Assembly: GCA_965268675.1 (NCBI GenBank)
Contig: OZ254179.1
Location: 124,001-188,000 of the forward strand
Direction: 5' to 3'
Length of the DNA: 64,000 nucleotides
Source of the DNA: AAA044-D11 sp009705075
GTDB lineage: Bacteria; Actinomycetota; Actinomycetes; Nanopelagicales; Nanopelagicaceae
Shown: positions 1 through 5,717 of the stretch, piece by piece
Layout of the letters: the number at the start of each line of letters is the position of its first letter
How positions within the stretch are numbered: the first letter of the stretch is position 1
Notes under the pieces: generated by a model
What the model was told of the DNA's origin: nothing
The model's input: the letters and a program-made list of their open reading frames with translations, nothing else
Databases searched by the model: none
Program-made: the position numbers and the translations under genes

Positions 1-138
1 AAGTTTCTTCGGTGCTGCAATCTCTTCAACTGATCCCCAAGCTTGGCATTCGCCACAACGGCCAACCCACTTAGTGCTGGTCCAACCGCACTCAGTACAG
101 CGGAATGGGTCTTTAGCGGGAGCTGCCTTTTTAGCCAT
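1..138 (-). CDS. radA: DNA repair protein RadA, N-terminal part (cut by window edge)
   Basis: Only the first 46 residues are inside the window, on the minus strand. They hold the RadA/Sms zinc finger: C14-x2-C17 and C28-x2-C31 with the family sequence around K23-W24-V25-G26-R27-C28. RadA is a RecA-like ATPase that helps process recombination intermediates; its KNRFG motif and ATPase core lie outside the window. The ATG at 138 is preceded by TAGCCT and exactly six bases, so translation probably starts at the mRNA 5' end. It is divergent from the rhodopsin gene. The identification rests on the finger alone, which is quite distinctive. Confidence 0.85.
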   Translation of the reverse strand, partial: MAKKAAPAKDPFRCTECGWTSTKWVGRCGECQAWGSVEEIAAPKKL

Positions 139-150
139 AACCGAAGGCTA
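139..150 (-). promoter_or_regulatory. Putative leaderless promoter of radA
   Basis: On the minus strand TAGCCT (145-150) lies six bases before the radA ATG, so the first transcribed base would be the start codon. The -10 assignment is inferred from the TANNNT pattern seen before several genes in this window; no clear -35 was found. Confidence 0.45.
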
Positions 151-338
151 TCTGCAGGCGCCCACACGCCTAAAACCGACCAAAATTGGCAAAAAATCTG
201 AGAAATGACCGAGAAAATTCCGTCATACACCCTTAAAATTTTCTCACGCGAGAGTTGTGGTCTTCATATGGGATTGCAAAATTTGCGGCTGGCGCCTCAA
301 CAGGGGCCCAGAACCAAACGCCCCACGGAGGCTAATAG
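151..338. promoter_or_regulatory. Control region between radA and the rhodopsin gene; strong RBS at 327-331
   Basis: About 190 bases without a gene. It must hold the rhodopsin promoter and a true 5' leader: a GGAGG Shine-Dalgarno at 327-331 sits seven bases before the rhodopsin ATG at 339, unlike the leaderless genes nearby. I could not place -35/-10 boxes with confidence; TTGTGG near 254 and an A/T-rich stretch near 278 are candidates only. Short open frames across this region have no family features. Confidence 0.5.
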
Positions 339-1106
339 ATGGTAAATCTAACAAACGGTCAATGGAGCACGTTGTACAACATGTTCTCATTTGGCTTGAT
401 CTCGATGCTTGCATGCACCGTTTATACATTGGTGTCACAAGCACGTGTACTACCTAAGTACCGTAATGCACTTGTTCTATCTTCAATGGTTACATTCATT
501 GCTGCGTACCACTACTACCGTATTTTCAACTCATTTGAAGAATCTTCAGGTGAAGGCGGAGTAACAGTAGGAACTGCAAAAGGCGCATTCAACGAGGCAT
601 ACCGCTATGTTGACTGGATCCTGACTGTACCTCTTCTACTTGTAGAAGTAATTGCCGTACTTGCTCTAGCTAAGGCAGCAGCAAGCTCACTAATTGGACG
701 TCTAGTCCCTGCATCAGCAGCGATGATTGCACTTGGATACCCTGGTGAAATTTCAGCTGATACCGGAACCAAAGTAATTTGGGGCGTTCTATCAACAATC
801 CCATTCCTTTACATCCTTTACGTTCTATTCGTAGAACTAGGAAAGTCATTGGATCGTCAACCAGAAGGTGTAGCAGCAACAGTTGGTCGCCTACGTCTTC
901 TATTGATCGCTACATGGGGCGTTTACCCAATTTCATACCTACTTCCAATCCTTAGCGACACTGCAGCCACAGATCCAGGCGCATTCGTTAATCGCCAGAT
1001 TGGTTACACAATCGCAGACGTACTTGCTAAGTGCGTATTCGGACTAACAATCATGAAGATTGCTCGTCTGAAGTCTGCAGCAGAAGGCATGAAGGAAGAT
1101 CACTAA
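339..1106 (+). CDS. Actinorhodopsin-like light-driven proton pump
   Basis: A 255-residue seven-helix microbial rhodopsin in the inner membrane that would pump protons outward on illumination using retinal. Helix C carries the DTE proton-pump triad: D92 (acceptor), T96 and E103 (donor). L100 falls at the proteorhodopsin position 105, where Leu goes with green absorption. Helix G has D227 and the retinal-binding lysine K231. H58 in helix B probably pairs with D92. Helix E aligns well with bacteriorhodopsin (shared LYILYVLF), and at the Trp138 position this protein has G149, the small residue that in xanthorhodopsin and Gloeobacter rhodopsin leaves room for a carotenoid antenna. The B-C linker is long (about residues 64-85), as in actinorhodopsins. 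Start is set by GGAGG at 327-331; a strong terminator follows. Lycopene cyclase and retinal-forming dioxygenase genes lie just downstream. Confidence 0.96.
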   Translation: MVNLTNGQWSTLYNMFSFGLISMLACTVYTLVSQARVLPKYRNALVLSSMVTFIAAYHYYRIFNSFEESSGEGGVTVGTAKGAFNEAYRYVDWILTVPLLLVEVIAVLALAKAAASSLIGRLVPASAAMIALGYPGEISADTGTKVIWGVLSTIPFLYILYVLFVELGKSLDRQPEGVAATVGRLRLLLIATWGVYPISYLLPILSDTAATDPGAFVNRQIGYTIADVLAKCVFGLTIMKIARLKSAAEGMKEDH

Positions 1107-1125
1107 TCTGATCTAAAGCTTAATT

Positions 1126-1160
1126 AAAATGGGGGTCTCAGTAATGGGGCCCCCATTTTT
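1126..1160 (+). terminator. Rho-independent terminator after the rhodopsin gene
   Basis: A perfect 10-bp stem (1126-1135 with 1150-1159; AAAATGGGGG against CCCCCATTTT) with a 14-base loop and a T run on its 3' side, starting 20 bases after the rhodopsin stop. It suggests the rhodopsin is made mainly as a monocistronic message. Confidence 0.85.
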
Positions 1161-1174
1161 CTGTCATAAATCGA

Positions 1175-1185
1175 TATCCTTAGCT
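1175..1185 (+). promoter_or_regulatory. Putative promoter of the small membrane protein
   Basis: TATCCT at 1175-1180 is five bases before the ATG at 1186, close to the six-base leaderless spacing seen elsewhere in the window. There is no Shine-Dalgarno. Weak evidence on its own. Confidence 0.3.
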
Positions 1186-1422
1186 ATGACAAATTATCGT
1201 TGGGGCGGCTATTTATTAGTGGCAATGGGGCTCTTAAATTTGCGTTACCAAACTGGCCAAGCAGGAGTAGTTACTCATAGTTTAATTATTCTTACTCCTG
1301 GAGTGGTTATTTTAATAATGAGTTTTATACCAGCAACAGTAAAAATATTGGAGCGAAAGAATTCCAAAATTATTGCGCTAATAGTGGGCGTTGCAACAAT
1401 TATTTACGCAGCTATTAATTAA
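1186..1422 (+). CDS. Small membrane protein next to rhodopsin, unknown function
   Basis: A 78-residue hydrophobic protein with about three predicted membrane segments (roughly residues 6-20, 30-50 and 59-77) separated by short basic loops (NLRYQ, ILERKNSK). I do not recognise a family. The frame extends upstream to 1129, but that start lies inside the rhodopsin terminator hairpin, so the ATG at 1186 is preferred; it has a possible -10 box and no Shine-Dalgarno. The gene ends inside the last four bases of the convergent crtYd. Its position between the rhodopsin and the carotenoid/retinal genes suggests, but does not show, a link to phototrophy. Confidence 0.6.
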   Translation: MTNYRWGGYLLVAMGLLNLRYQTGQAGVVTHSLIILTPGVVILIMSFIPATVKILERKNSKIIALIVGVATIIYAAIN

Positions 1423-1727
1423 TTCTTAGGTCCTAAACCTTTTCGTCCCCAGTAAACCCATAGGCTCATTACAGAGAGAACAAGGGCAAAACCAAAGAGT
1501 AAATCTTCTACCGGAGCGCTACAAATTCGACGGCCAATAATTGCATCAGGGCTATACATAACAATATTTCTGGAAGTTAGCCACCAATTTGTTATGAGTT
1601 GGAAGGGAAGAATGATTGCATAAGAAGTCCAGAACACAGATTTGGTCAACAGAGATGTTCGTACTACATATAAATCAAAGAGAACTGCGACTATGACGCC
1701 ACCTAACGCAATGTCGGTATAAATCAT
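1419..1727 (-). CDS. crtYd: Lycopene cyclase subunit, C-terminal half (CrtYd type)
   Basis: A 102-residue membrane protein with three probable helices and the CarR/lycopene-cyclase-domain signature near residues 56-76 (R-x-C-S-A-P-V-E-D-L-L-F). In actinobacteria two small proteins, CrtYc and CrtYd, form a heterodimer that closes the ends of lycopene to beta-ionone rings, giving beta-carotene. The ATG overlaps the stop of the upstream crtYc by four bases (ATGA), so translation is coupled and the two products should be made in equal amounts. The product would be substrate for the Blh-type dioxygenase at 2105. Which cyclic ends are formed cannot be read from sequence alone. Confidence 0.85.
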   Translation of the reverse strand: MIYTDIALGGVIVAVLFDLYVVRTSLLTKSVFWTSYAIILPFQLITNWWLTSRNIVMYSPDAIIGRRICSAPVEDLLFGFALVLSVMSLWVYWGRKGLGPKN

Positions 1728-2059
1728 ATTTTCTCATCTCCTACTGGCCAGTGCTTCTTTACGGTACGCACGCCTTCAATTGTCATTATTGCCGCCATCG
1801 GAACAATCAAGAAAAAGAGAAATTCTTCAAGTGGGATTCGAAATGGTCCATATATTCCAAGAATTTGTTTGGAATCAAATTTCCAATGCCCATTAGCTAT
1901 TGCATATGCATCCCAAATGATGAAGGGAATTGCTACCGGGATAATGCTAAGCAGCGCCCGCTTGATTCGACGTAGAACACCTATCTTAAGAATAATTTCA
2001 AGCCAGAAAGATCCAACAACTGTAAAAGCTAGCATCGCTAAATATCCGAATTTTAACAA
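1724..2059 (-). CDS. crtYc: Lycopene cyclase subunit, N-terminal half (CrtYc type)
   Basis: A 111-residue membrane protein with the other half of the split lycopene cyclase. The signature W-D-A-Y-A (residues 49-53) and I-P-L-E-E-F-L-F-F (about 74-82) match the CrtYc/CarR domain; the Glu pair is the conserved acidic site. The best start is a TTG at 2059 with GGGAG about eight bases upstream; no in-frame ATG fits. It overlaps crtYd by four bases and is divergent from the Blh-type gene at 2105, with about 45 bases between the two starts, so their promoters share one short region. Confidence 0.85.
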   Translation of the reverse strand: MLKFGYLAMLAFTVVGSFWLEIILKIGVLRRIKRALLSIIPVAIPFIIWDAYAIANGHWKFDSKQILGIYGPFRIPLEEFLFFLIVPMAAIMTIEGVRTVKKHWPVGDEKI

Positions 2060-2092
2060 CGGTGTTCTCCCATAAGCACTTGTGTTAGTTCA

Positions 2093-2104
2093 TATACTAG
2101 ACCC
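2093..2104 (+). promoter_or_regulatory. Putative leaderless promoter of the Blh-type gene
   Basis: TATACT at 2093-2098 followed by six bases and the GTG at 2105. No Shine-Dalgarno precedes the start, so a leaderless message is likely. Confidence 0.5.
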
Positions 2105-3058
2105 GTGAGTGGGGCGCGAGTGGTTTTTACTTCGGTTCGCAATTTCTCAACCCTTGCAGTCGCTGCCGCAATTATTGCTTCGGGTCTTCTTTATTTAATA
2201 GTTGGCAATGAGAACCTTGGCTGGCAAATCGGGCTAGCAATCGCGGCTCTTGCAATTGGAATCCCACATGGCGCCGTTGATCACTTAGTAGCTCTTCCCA
2301 AGACCACTAAGCCAAAACTCTTACTACTAATTATTGGGTATGTACTTATCGCCGTTGCCGCAGTCTTTGCAATTCTGCATTGGAATAAATTGGGGTTTCA
2401 ACTAGTGCTTGCGATGAGCGCCCTTCATTTTGGCTTCGGAGATGCCGCTTTTATCGCAGAATTAGATCGACTTGAGAATCGACCTCGCATGAGGCCAAAA
2501 GTTCAAAATATGTTTGCAATCTCTTCTGGAATAATCCCAGTGTTTATTCCGCTTCTTAAGGACTCCACAAAAAGTGCACTACAAGAGATAAATCCACTCC
2601 TTATCACTTGGGCTTCTGAAGTAGCACCTCAAATCAGATTCTTGATTGGTTTTTTCTTTGCAGTAACTTTAATTTTACTTATAAAAGATAATCGAATTCG
2701 AGAATTAGTAGATCTGATTTTTCTAGCTGGATTAGCAATCGTTGCACCGCCACTCGTTGCATTTGCACTTTACTTTGGTTGCTGGCATGCAACTCGTCAT
2801 ACCGCCAGATTGACGCTTCTACTGCCTAAATCTGTAAAAGCAGCTCAAGAGAATAAACCTAAGAAATCATTTATTAGCGCAGTAATACCAGGTTTACCTG
2901 CGCTCTTTGGAACAGTATTTTTCGCTTTTATAATTTTCTTGAGAGATAAATCAGACCTTGACGCTAGCTATTTATGGTACTTATTAGTTGTAGTTTGGGC
3001 TCTTACGGTTCCACATATGATTGTTACTTCGAAAATAGATCAGAAAGCGTTAGCTTAA
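2105..3058 (+). CDS. blh: Brp/Blh-family beta-carotene 15,15'-dioxygenase (retinal-forming)
   Basis: A 317-residue multi-pass membrane protein of the Brp/Blh family, which splits beta-carotene into two retinals with an iron centre held by histidines. Those histidines are visible in three helices: GIPHGAVDH (about residues 57-65), SALHFGFGD (about 105-113) and CWHATRH (about 226-232). Eight or more hydrophobic segments span the sequence. GTG start with a TATACT box six bases upstream. It stands divergent from crtYc/crtYd, which would make its substrate, and within 1 kb of the rhodopsin that would use its product. Earlier carotenoid genes (crtE, crtB, crtI) are not in the window. Confidence 0.92.
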   Translation: MSGARVVFTSVRNFSTLAVAAAIIASGLLYLIVGNENLGWQIGLAIAALAIGIPHGAVDHLVALPKTTKPKLLLLIIGYVLIAVAAVFAILHWNKLGFQLVLAMSALHFGFGDAAFIAELDRLENRPRMRPKVQNMFAISSGIIPVFIPLLKDSTKSALQEINPLLITWASEVAPQIRFLIGFFFAVTLILLIKDNRIRELVDLIFLAGLAIVAPPLVAFALYFGCWHATRHTARLTLLLPKSVKAAQENKPKKSFISAVIPGLPALFGTVFFAFIIFLRDKSDLDASYLWYLLVVVWALTVPHMIVTSKIDQKALA

Positions 3059-3059
3059 A

Positions 3060-3878
3060 TTACTTTCCGGCAGCAACGCTTGCAGGATGAATAATAAATA
3101 GTGGTAATTCACGCTTCTTCTGCTCTTTACGTGCGAGTGCAATCGCTTCAATTCGATTATCACAGTGGCCTTTTAGAACGGTGTACGCAGCCTCGCCCAT
3201 GAGTGCGATTAACTCCACTTTATTGGAGAGATAGACCGGTTCACGTCCAACATGTGCTTCGGTATTACTTGTGCAATACCAATCGAAATCTTCGCCACCA
3301 TCGCCCCAAGCTAGGCGTTCGTACTCGCCAATCACATTTACAGTTACAACTTGATCGCCAAATTCGCGCTCTTCAAAACTTCTGCGAATTGGTAGTTGCC
3401 AACAAACATCTGGCTTGGTCTCTACAAAGTGGATACCCTCTTTTTCTGCAAGGTGGTGGAGTACGCAGCCAAAATTTCCGGTAAAACCGGGAGCGGTGTA
3501 GCCCTTACGATTCAAGAAGATACATGAATCATCAACTTTGCGCGTTTTGCGATCTTTATCTAACCCAACTTCTGACACCTGCATCTTGCCCTTAGATTTT
3601 TTAGGCTGGGCTTCATCAAAGTACTGCCACATTTCACGAGTTAACCGCTTTGCAACTTCTAGCGTGCGTTTTTCATCTGCATCATCTGAATAGTAAGCAC
3701 CATCTGAACAGCAGCCGGCATCTGGTTTATCTGCATCAACACCGCAGCAACCATTGCCGTAAATGCATGTCCAATAAGAAGTTAGCCAGGTAAGGTCACA
3801 TTTGTATAGCTCTTCTGGCTTCGCAGGATCGATAAACTCAACCCAGTCGCGAGCAAAATTTGGTTTTACCTCAGGCAT
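3060..3878 (-). CDS. Conserved Cys-rich cytoplasmic protein, unknown function
   Basis: A 272-residue soluble protein with no signal peptide or membrane segment. I do not recognise its function. Its N-terminal third has a dense cysteine cluster (about residues 27-57: C-D-L-T-W, then W-T-C, G-C-C-G and G-C-C-S), and further Cys/His occur at D-D-S-C (about 118), G-C-V-L-H-H (about 137), V-C-W-Q-L (about 158) and near the C terminus (G-H-C-D). The pattern suggests bound zinc or an Fe-S cluster, as inference only. Its stop lies two bases from the stop of the convergent blh. TAGGCT lies eight bases before the ATG on the minus strand, so the message may have a one- or two-base leader. Confidence 0.7.
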   Translation of the reverse strand: MPEVKPNFARDWVEFIDPAKPEELYKCDLTWLTSYWTCIYGNGCCGVDADKPDAGCCSDGAYYSDDADEKRTLEVAKRLTREMWQYFDEAQPKKSKGKMQVSEVGLDKDRKTRKVDDSCIFLNRKGYTAPGFTGNFGCVLHHLAEKEGIHFVETKPDVCWQLPIRRSFEEREFGDQVVTVNVIGEYERLAWGDGGEDFDWYCTSNTEAHVGREPVYLSNKVELIALMGEAAYTVLKGHCDNRIEAIALARKEQKKRELPLFIIHPASVAAGK

Positions 3879-3894
3879 AATCGCAGAGCCTAGG

Positions 3895-3913
3895 GCTTAT
3901 TCGATAAATAAGC
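3895..3913. promoter_or_regulatory. Perfect inverted repeat GCTTATT-N5-AATAAGC between divergent genes
   Basis: A 7-bp perfect dyad (3895-3901 and 3907-3913) lying midway between the starts of the Cys-rich gene (3878, minus) and proC (3949, plus). Its position suits an operator or a shared promoter element. The half site GCTTATT recurs in three other control regions of the window (near 44026, 53648 and 57680). Confidence 0.4.
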
Positions 3914-3936
3914 ACATCCGAGAAGTCGCCTTTCGG

Positions 3937-3948
3937 TAGGCTTTACTT
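3937..3948 (+). promoter_or_regulatory. Putative leaderless promoter of proC
   Basis: TAGGCT at 3937-3942, six bases, then the proC ATG at 3949. There is no Shine-Dalgarno. Confidence 0.5.
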
Positions 3949-4773
3949 ATGTCAATCCAATCCGCATTCTCCACATCTAAATATCAAGTCGGTTTAGTCG
4001 GTGTCGGAGTAATGGGGGAAGCGCTAATTTCAGGACTTGTCTCGTCAAGATTTCCAAAGTCCCAAATAGTCTTTACTGAAAAGCGGAGCGATCGGGCTCG
4101 AGAGATATCAAGTAAATATGGTGCAAGAGAAGTTGATTTATCTGATTTAGTAAAGAGCAGTGATGTTATTTTGTTGGTTGTTAAGCCACAGGATTTGGGT
4201 GAGTTGCTGGCATCAATAAGCAGTGATCTAAATAAGAAGGCGCTTTTGGTCTCATTTGCCGCAGGTAAAACTACTAAATTCATTGCAGAAAAAGTCGGTT
4301 CGAAGGTAGCCGTAATTCGGGTAATGCCAAATACCCCAACTTTAATCGGTCTGGGAATGGCTGCTATTTCAATCGGAGAGAGCGTAAGTCAGGAGCAATC
4401 TAAATTCGTGGTGGATTTTCTTGCTACCTGTGGCAAAGTTATTTCCATCGATGAGAATTTGCAAGATGCAGTGACCGCAGTTAGTGGTTCTGGACCGGCA
4501 TACTTCTTTGCTTTTGTTGAAGAGATGATTAAGTCCGGGATTGCCCTTGGATTAACGAGTGAACAGGCATCAACGCTTGCGATTCAGACGATTGTTGGTT
4601 CTGCTGCGATGTTAGAACAATCAGGGAAGAGCGCAACAACGCTACGTGAAAATGTTACAAGTCCAAATGGAACAACAGCTGCCGCACTTAAAGTTTTTAG
4701 CGAAGCAAACCTTGGTGAAATAATTGAAAGGGCAATGACCGCTGCACGGGATCGGTCCCAGGAACTCGCGTGA
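3949..4773 (+). CDS. proC: Pyrroline-5-carboxylate reductase
   Basis: A 274-residue protein of usual length for ProC, which reduces pyrroline-5-carboxylate to proline with NAD(P)H in the cytoplasm, the last step of proline synthesis. The N-terminal Rossmann loop is G-V-G-V-M-G (residues 18-23). The C-terminal dimer domain holds the signature V-S-G-S-G-P-A-Y (about 177-184) and the T-S-P-N-G-T-T turn (about 236-242). The start follows a putative -10 by six bases. The stop overlaps the GTG of the next gene (GTGA), so that secreted protein is probably cotranslated, although the two share no obvious function. Confidence 0.95.
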   Translation: MSIQSAFSTSKYQVGLVGVGVMGEALISGLVSSRFPKSQIVFTEKRSDRAREISSKYGAREVDLSDLVKSSDVILLVVKPQDLGELLASISSDLNKKALLVSFAAGKTTKFIAEKVGSKVAVIRVMPNTPTLIGLGMAAISIGESVSQEQSKFVVDFLATCGKVISIDENLQDAVTAVSGSGPAYFFAFVEEMIKSGIALGLTSEQASTLAIQTIVGSAAMLEQSGKSATTLRENVTSPNGTTAAALKVFSEANLGEIIERAMTAARDRSQELA

Positions 4774-5717
4774 AATTTCGCATTGCGCTCTTAGTTTTTT
4801 GCCTAACCTTTGTTACAGCAGAAGCGGAAGCAGCAGTCAAAGTAGTGCCCTCAAAGAACGCAATTACCGTGGCTTCCATCGCTGGTTCAGGGGATCAGAT
4901 TTTAGATTTCACTCTTAACTCAGCCGAAATCCTTATTACAGGAACGGTTGAAAGTGGGTTAACAAATTTAGTCACATCTCCAACGCTAGGGGGAAGTGAC
5001 GGATTTATTTCTGCACTTGATAAAAATAAGTTGCGCATATGGAATTTGAGAGTTGGAACTGTGAACGATGACATCGCAACCGCAGTTACTCGCGATAAGT
5101 CTGGCAATATTTGGATTGCAGGAGCAACATCTAAACCATCTGAAAGTTCAACCACAATTATCGATTCGTCAGCGCTAAATCTCGATTCAATCACTGTCGA
5201 ACCGGCATCAGCCCCGACTAACTCTCTAAACCGGTTAACTATTTGGAAAGTTAGCTCAACAGGCCAACTCGCTGCTACCTACTCTTATGATCTAGATAAA
5301 ACAATATTTCCCTCCGCAATAAGTTTTGACGGAAGTAAATTCAAGATTAGTGGAGAGATAGCAAAGGGTTTAGTGGCTGAACAATTCGCAATTACGCTCG
5401 ATCAATCAGGAACTTTCTCTGGGCTTACAACGGGTAAGAAGCCAAAACCGAAAGCTCCTGGCATTGAAACCATAAAGGCAGGTAGCAATAATTTAAAGAG
5501 TTTTATCTCGAAAACTACAATTATTGATATTCCGAGCTGGAGAGCGAAGAAGCCGACACCAGTAATTGTTAAATACACGAAATTTGGAAAAGCGCTTGCA
5601 GCAAACTCATTTGTTGGGAAAGTGAAGAAAATTTTGTGGCAACAAGGAATTGGTGCAGTTGTATTAATCGATACTAATTTGGATTATGAACTGCACGTAT
5701 TAACAAATATGGCGTAA
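4770..5717 (+). CDS. Secreted beta-propeller-like protein (SBBP-type repeats)
   Basis: A 315-residue exported protein. Residues 1-22 form a signal peptide (basic start, hydrophobic LLVFCLTFV, likely cleavage after A-E-A-A). The region around residues 72-118 reads as an SBBP-type repeat (D-G-F-I-S-A-L, then A-V-T-R-D-K-S-G-N-I-W-I-A-G-A-T), and weaker related units follow, so part of a beta-propeller is likely. No catalytic motif was found. The protein could be periplasmic or cell-wall bound. Its GTG start overlaps proC, and its stop abuts the stop of the convergent secreted protease-like gene with no spacer. Confidence 0.6.
   Translation: MKFRIALLVFCLTFVTAEAEAAVKVVPSKNAITVASIAGSGDQILDFTLNSAEILITGTVESGLTNLVTSPTLGGSDGFISALDKNKLRIWNLRVGTVNDDIATAVTRDKSGNIWIAGATSKPSESSTTIIDSSALNLDSITVEPASAPTNSLNRLTIWKVSSTGQLAATYSYDLDKTIFPSAISFDGSKFKISGEIAKGLVAEQFAITLDQSGTFSGLTTGKKPKPKAPGIETIKAGSNNLKSFISKTTIIDIPSWRAKKPTPVIVKYTKFGKALAANSFVGKVKKILWQQGIGAVVLIDTNLDYELHVLTNMA

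Noticed and set aside
1129..1185. Upstream extension of the small membrane protein
   Set aside because: The extension would start inside the perfect rhodopsin terminator hairpin; the ATG at 1186 is a better start.
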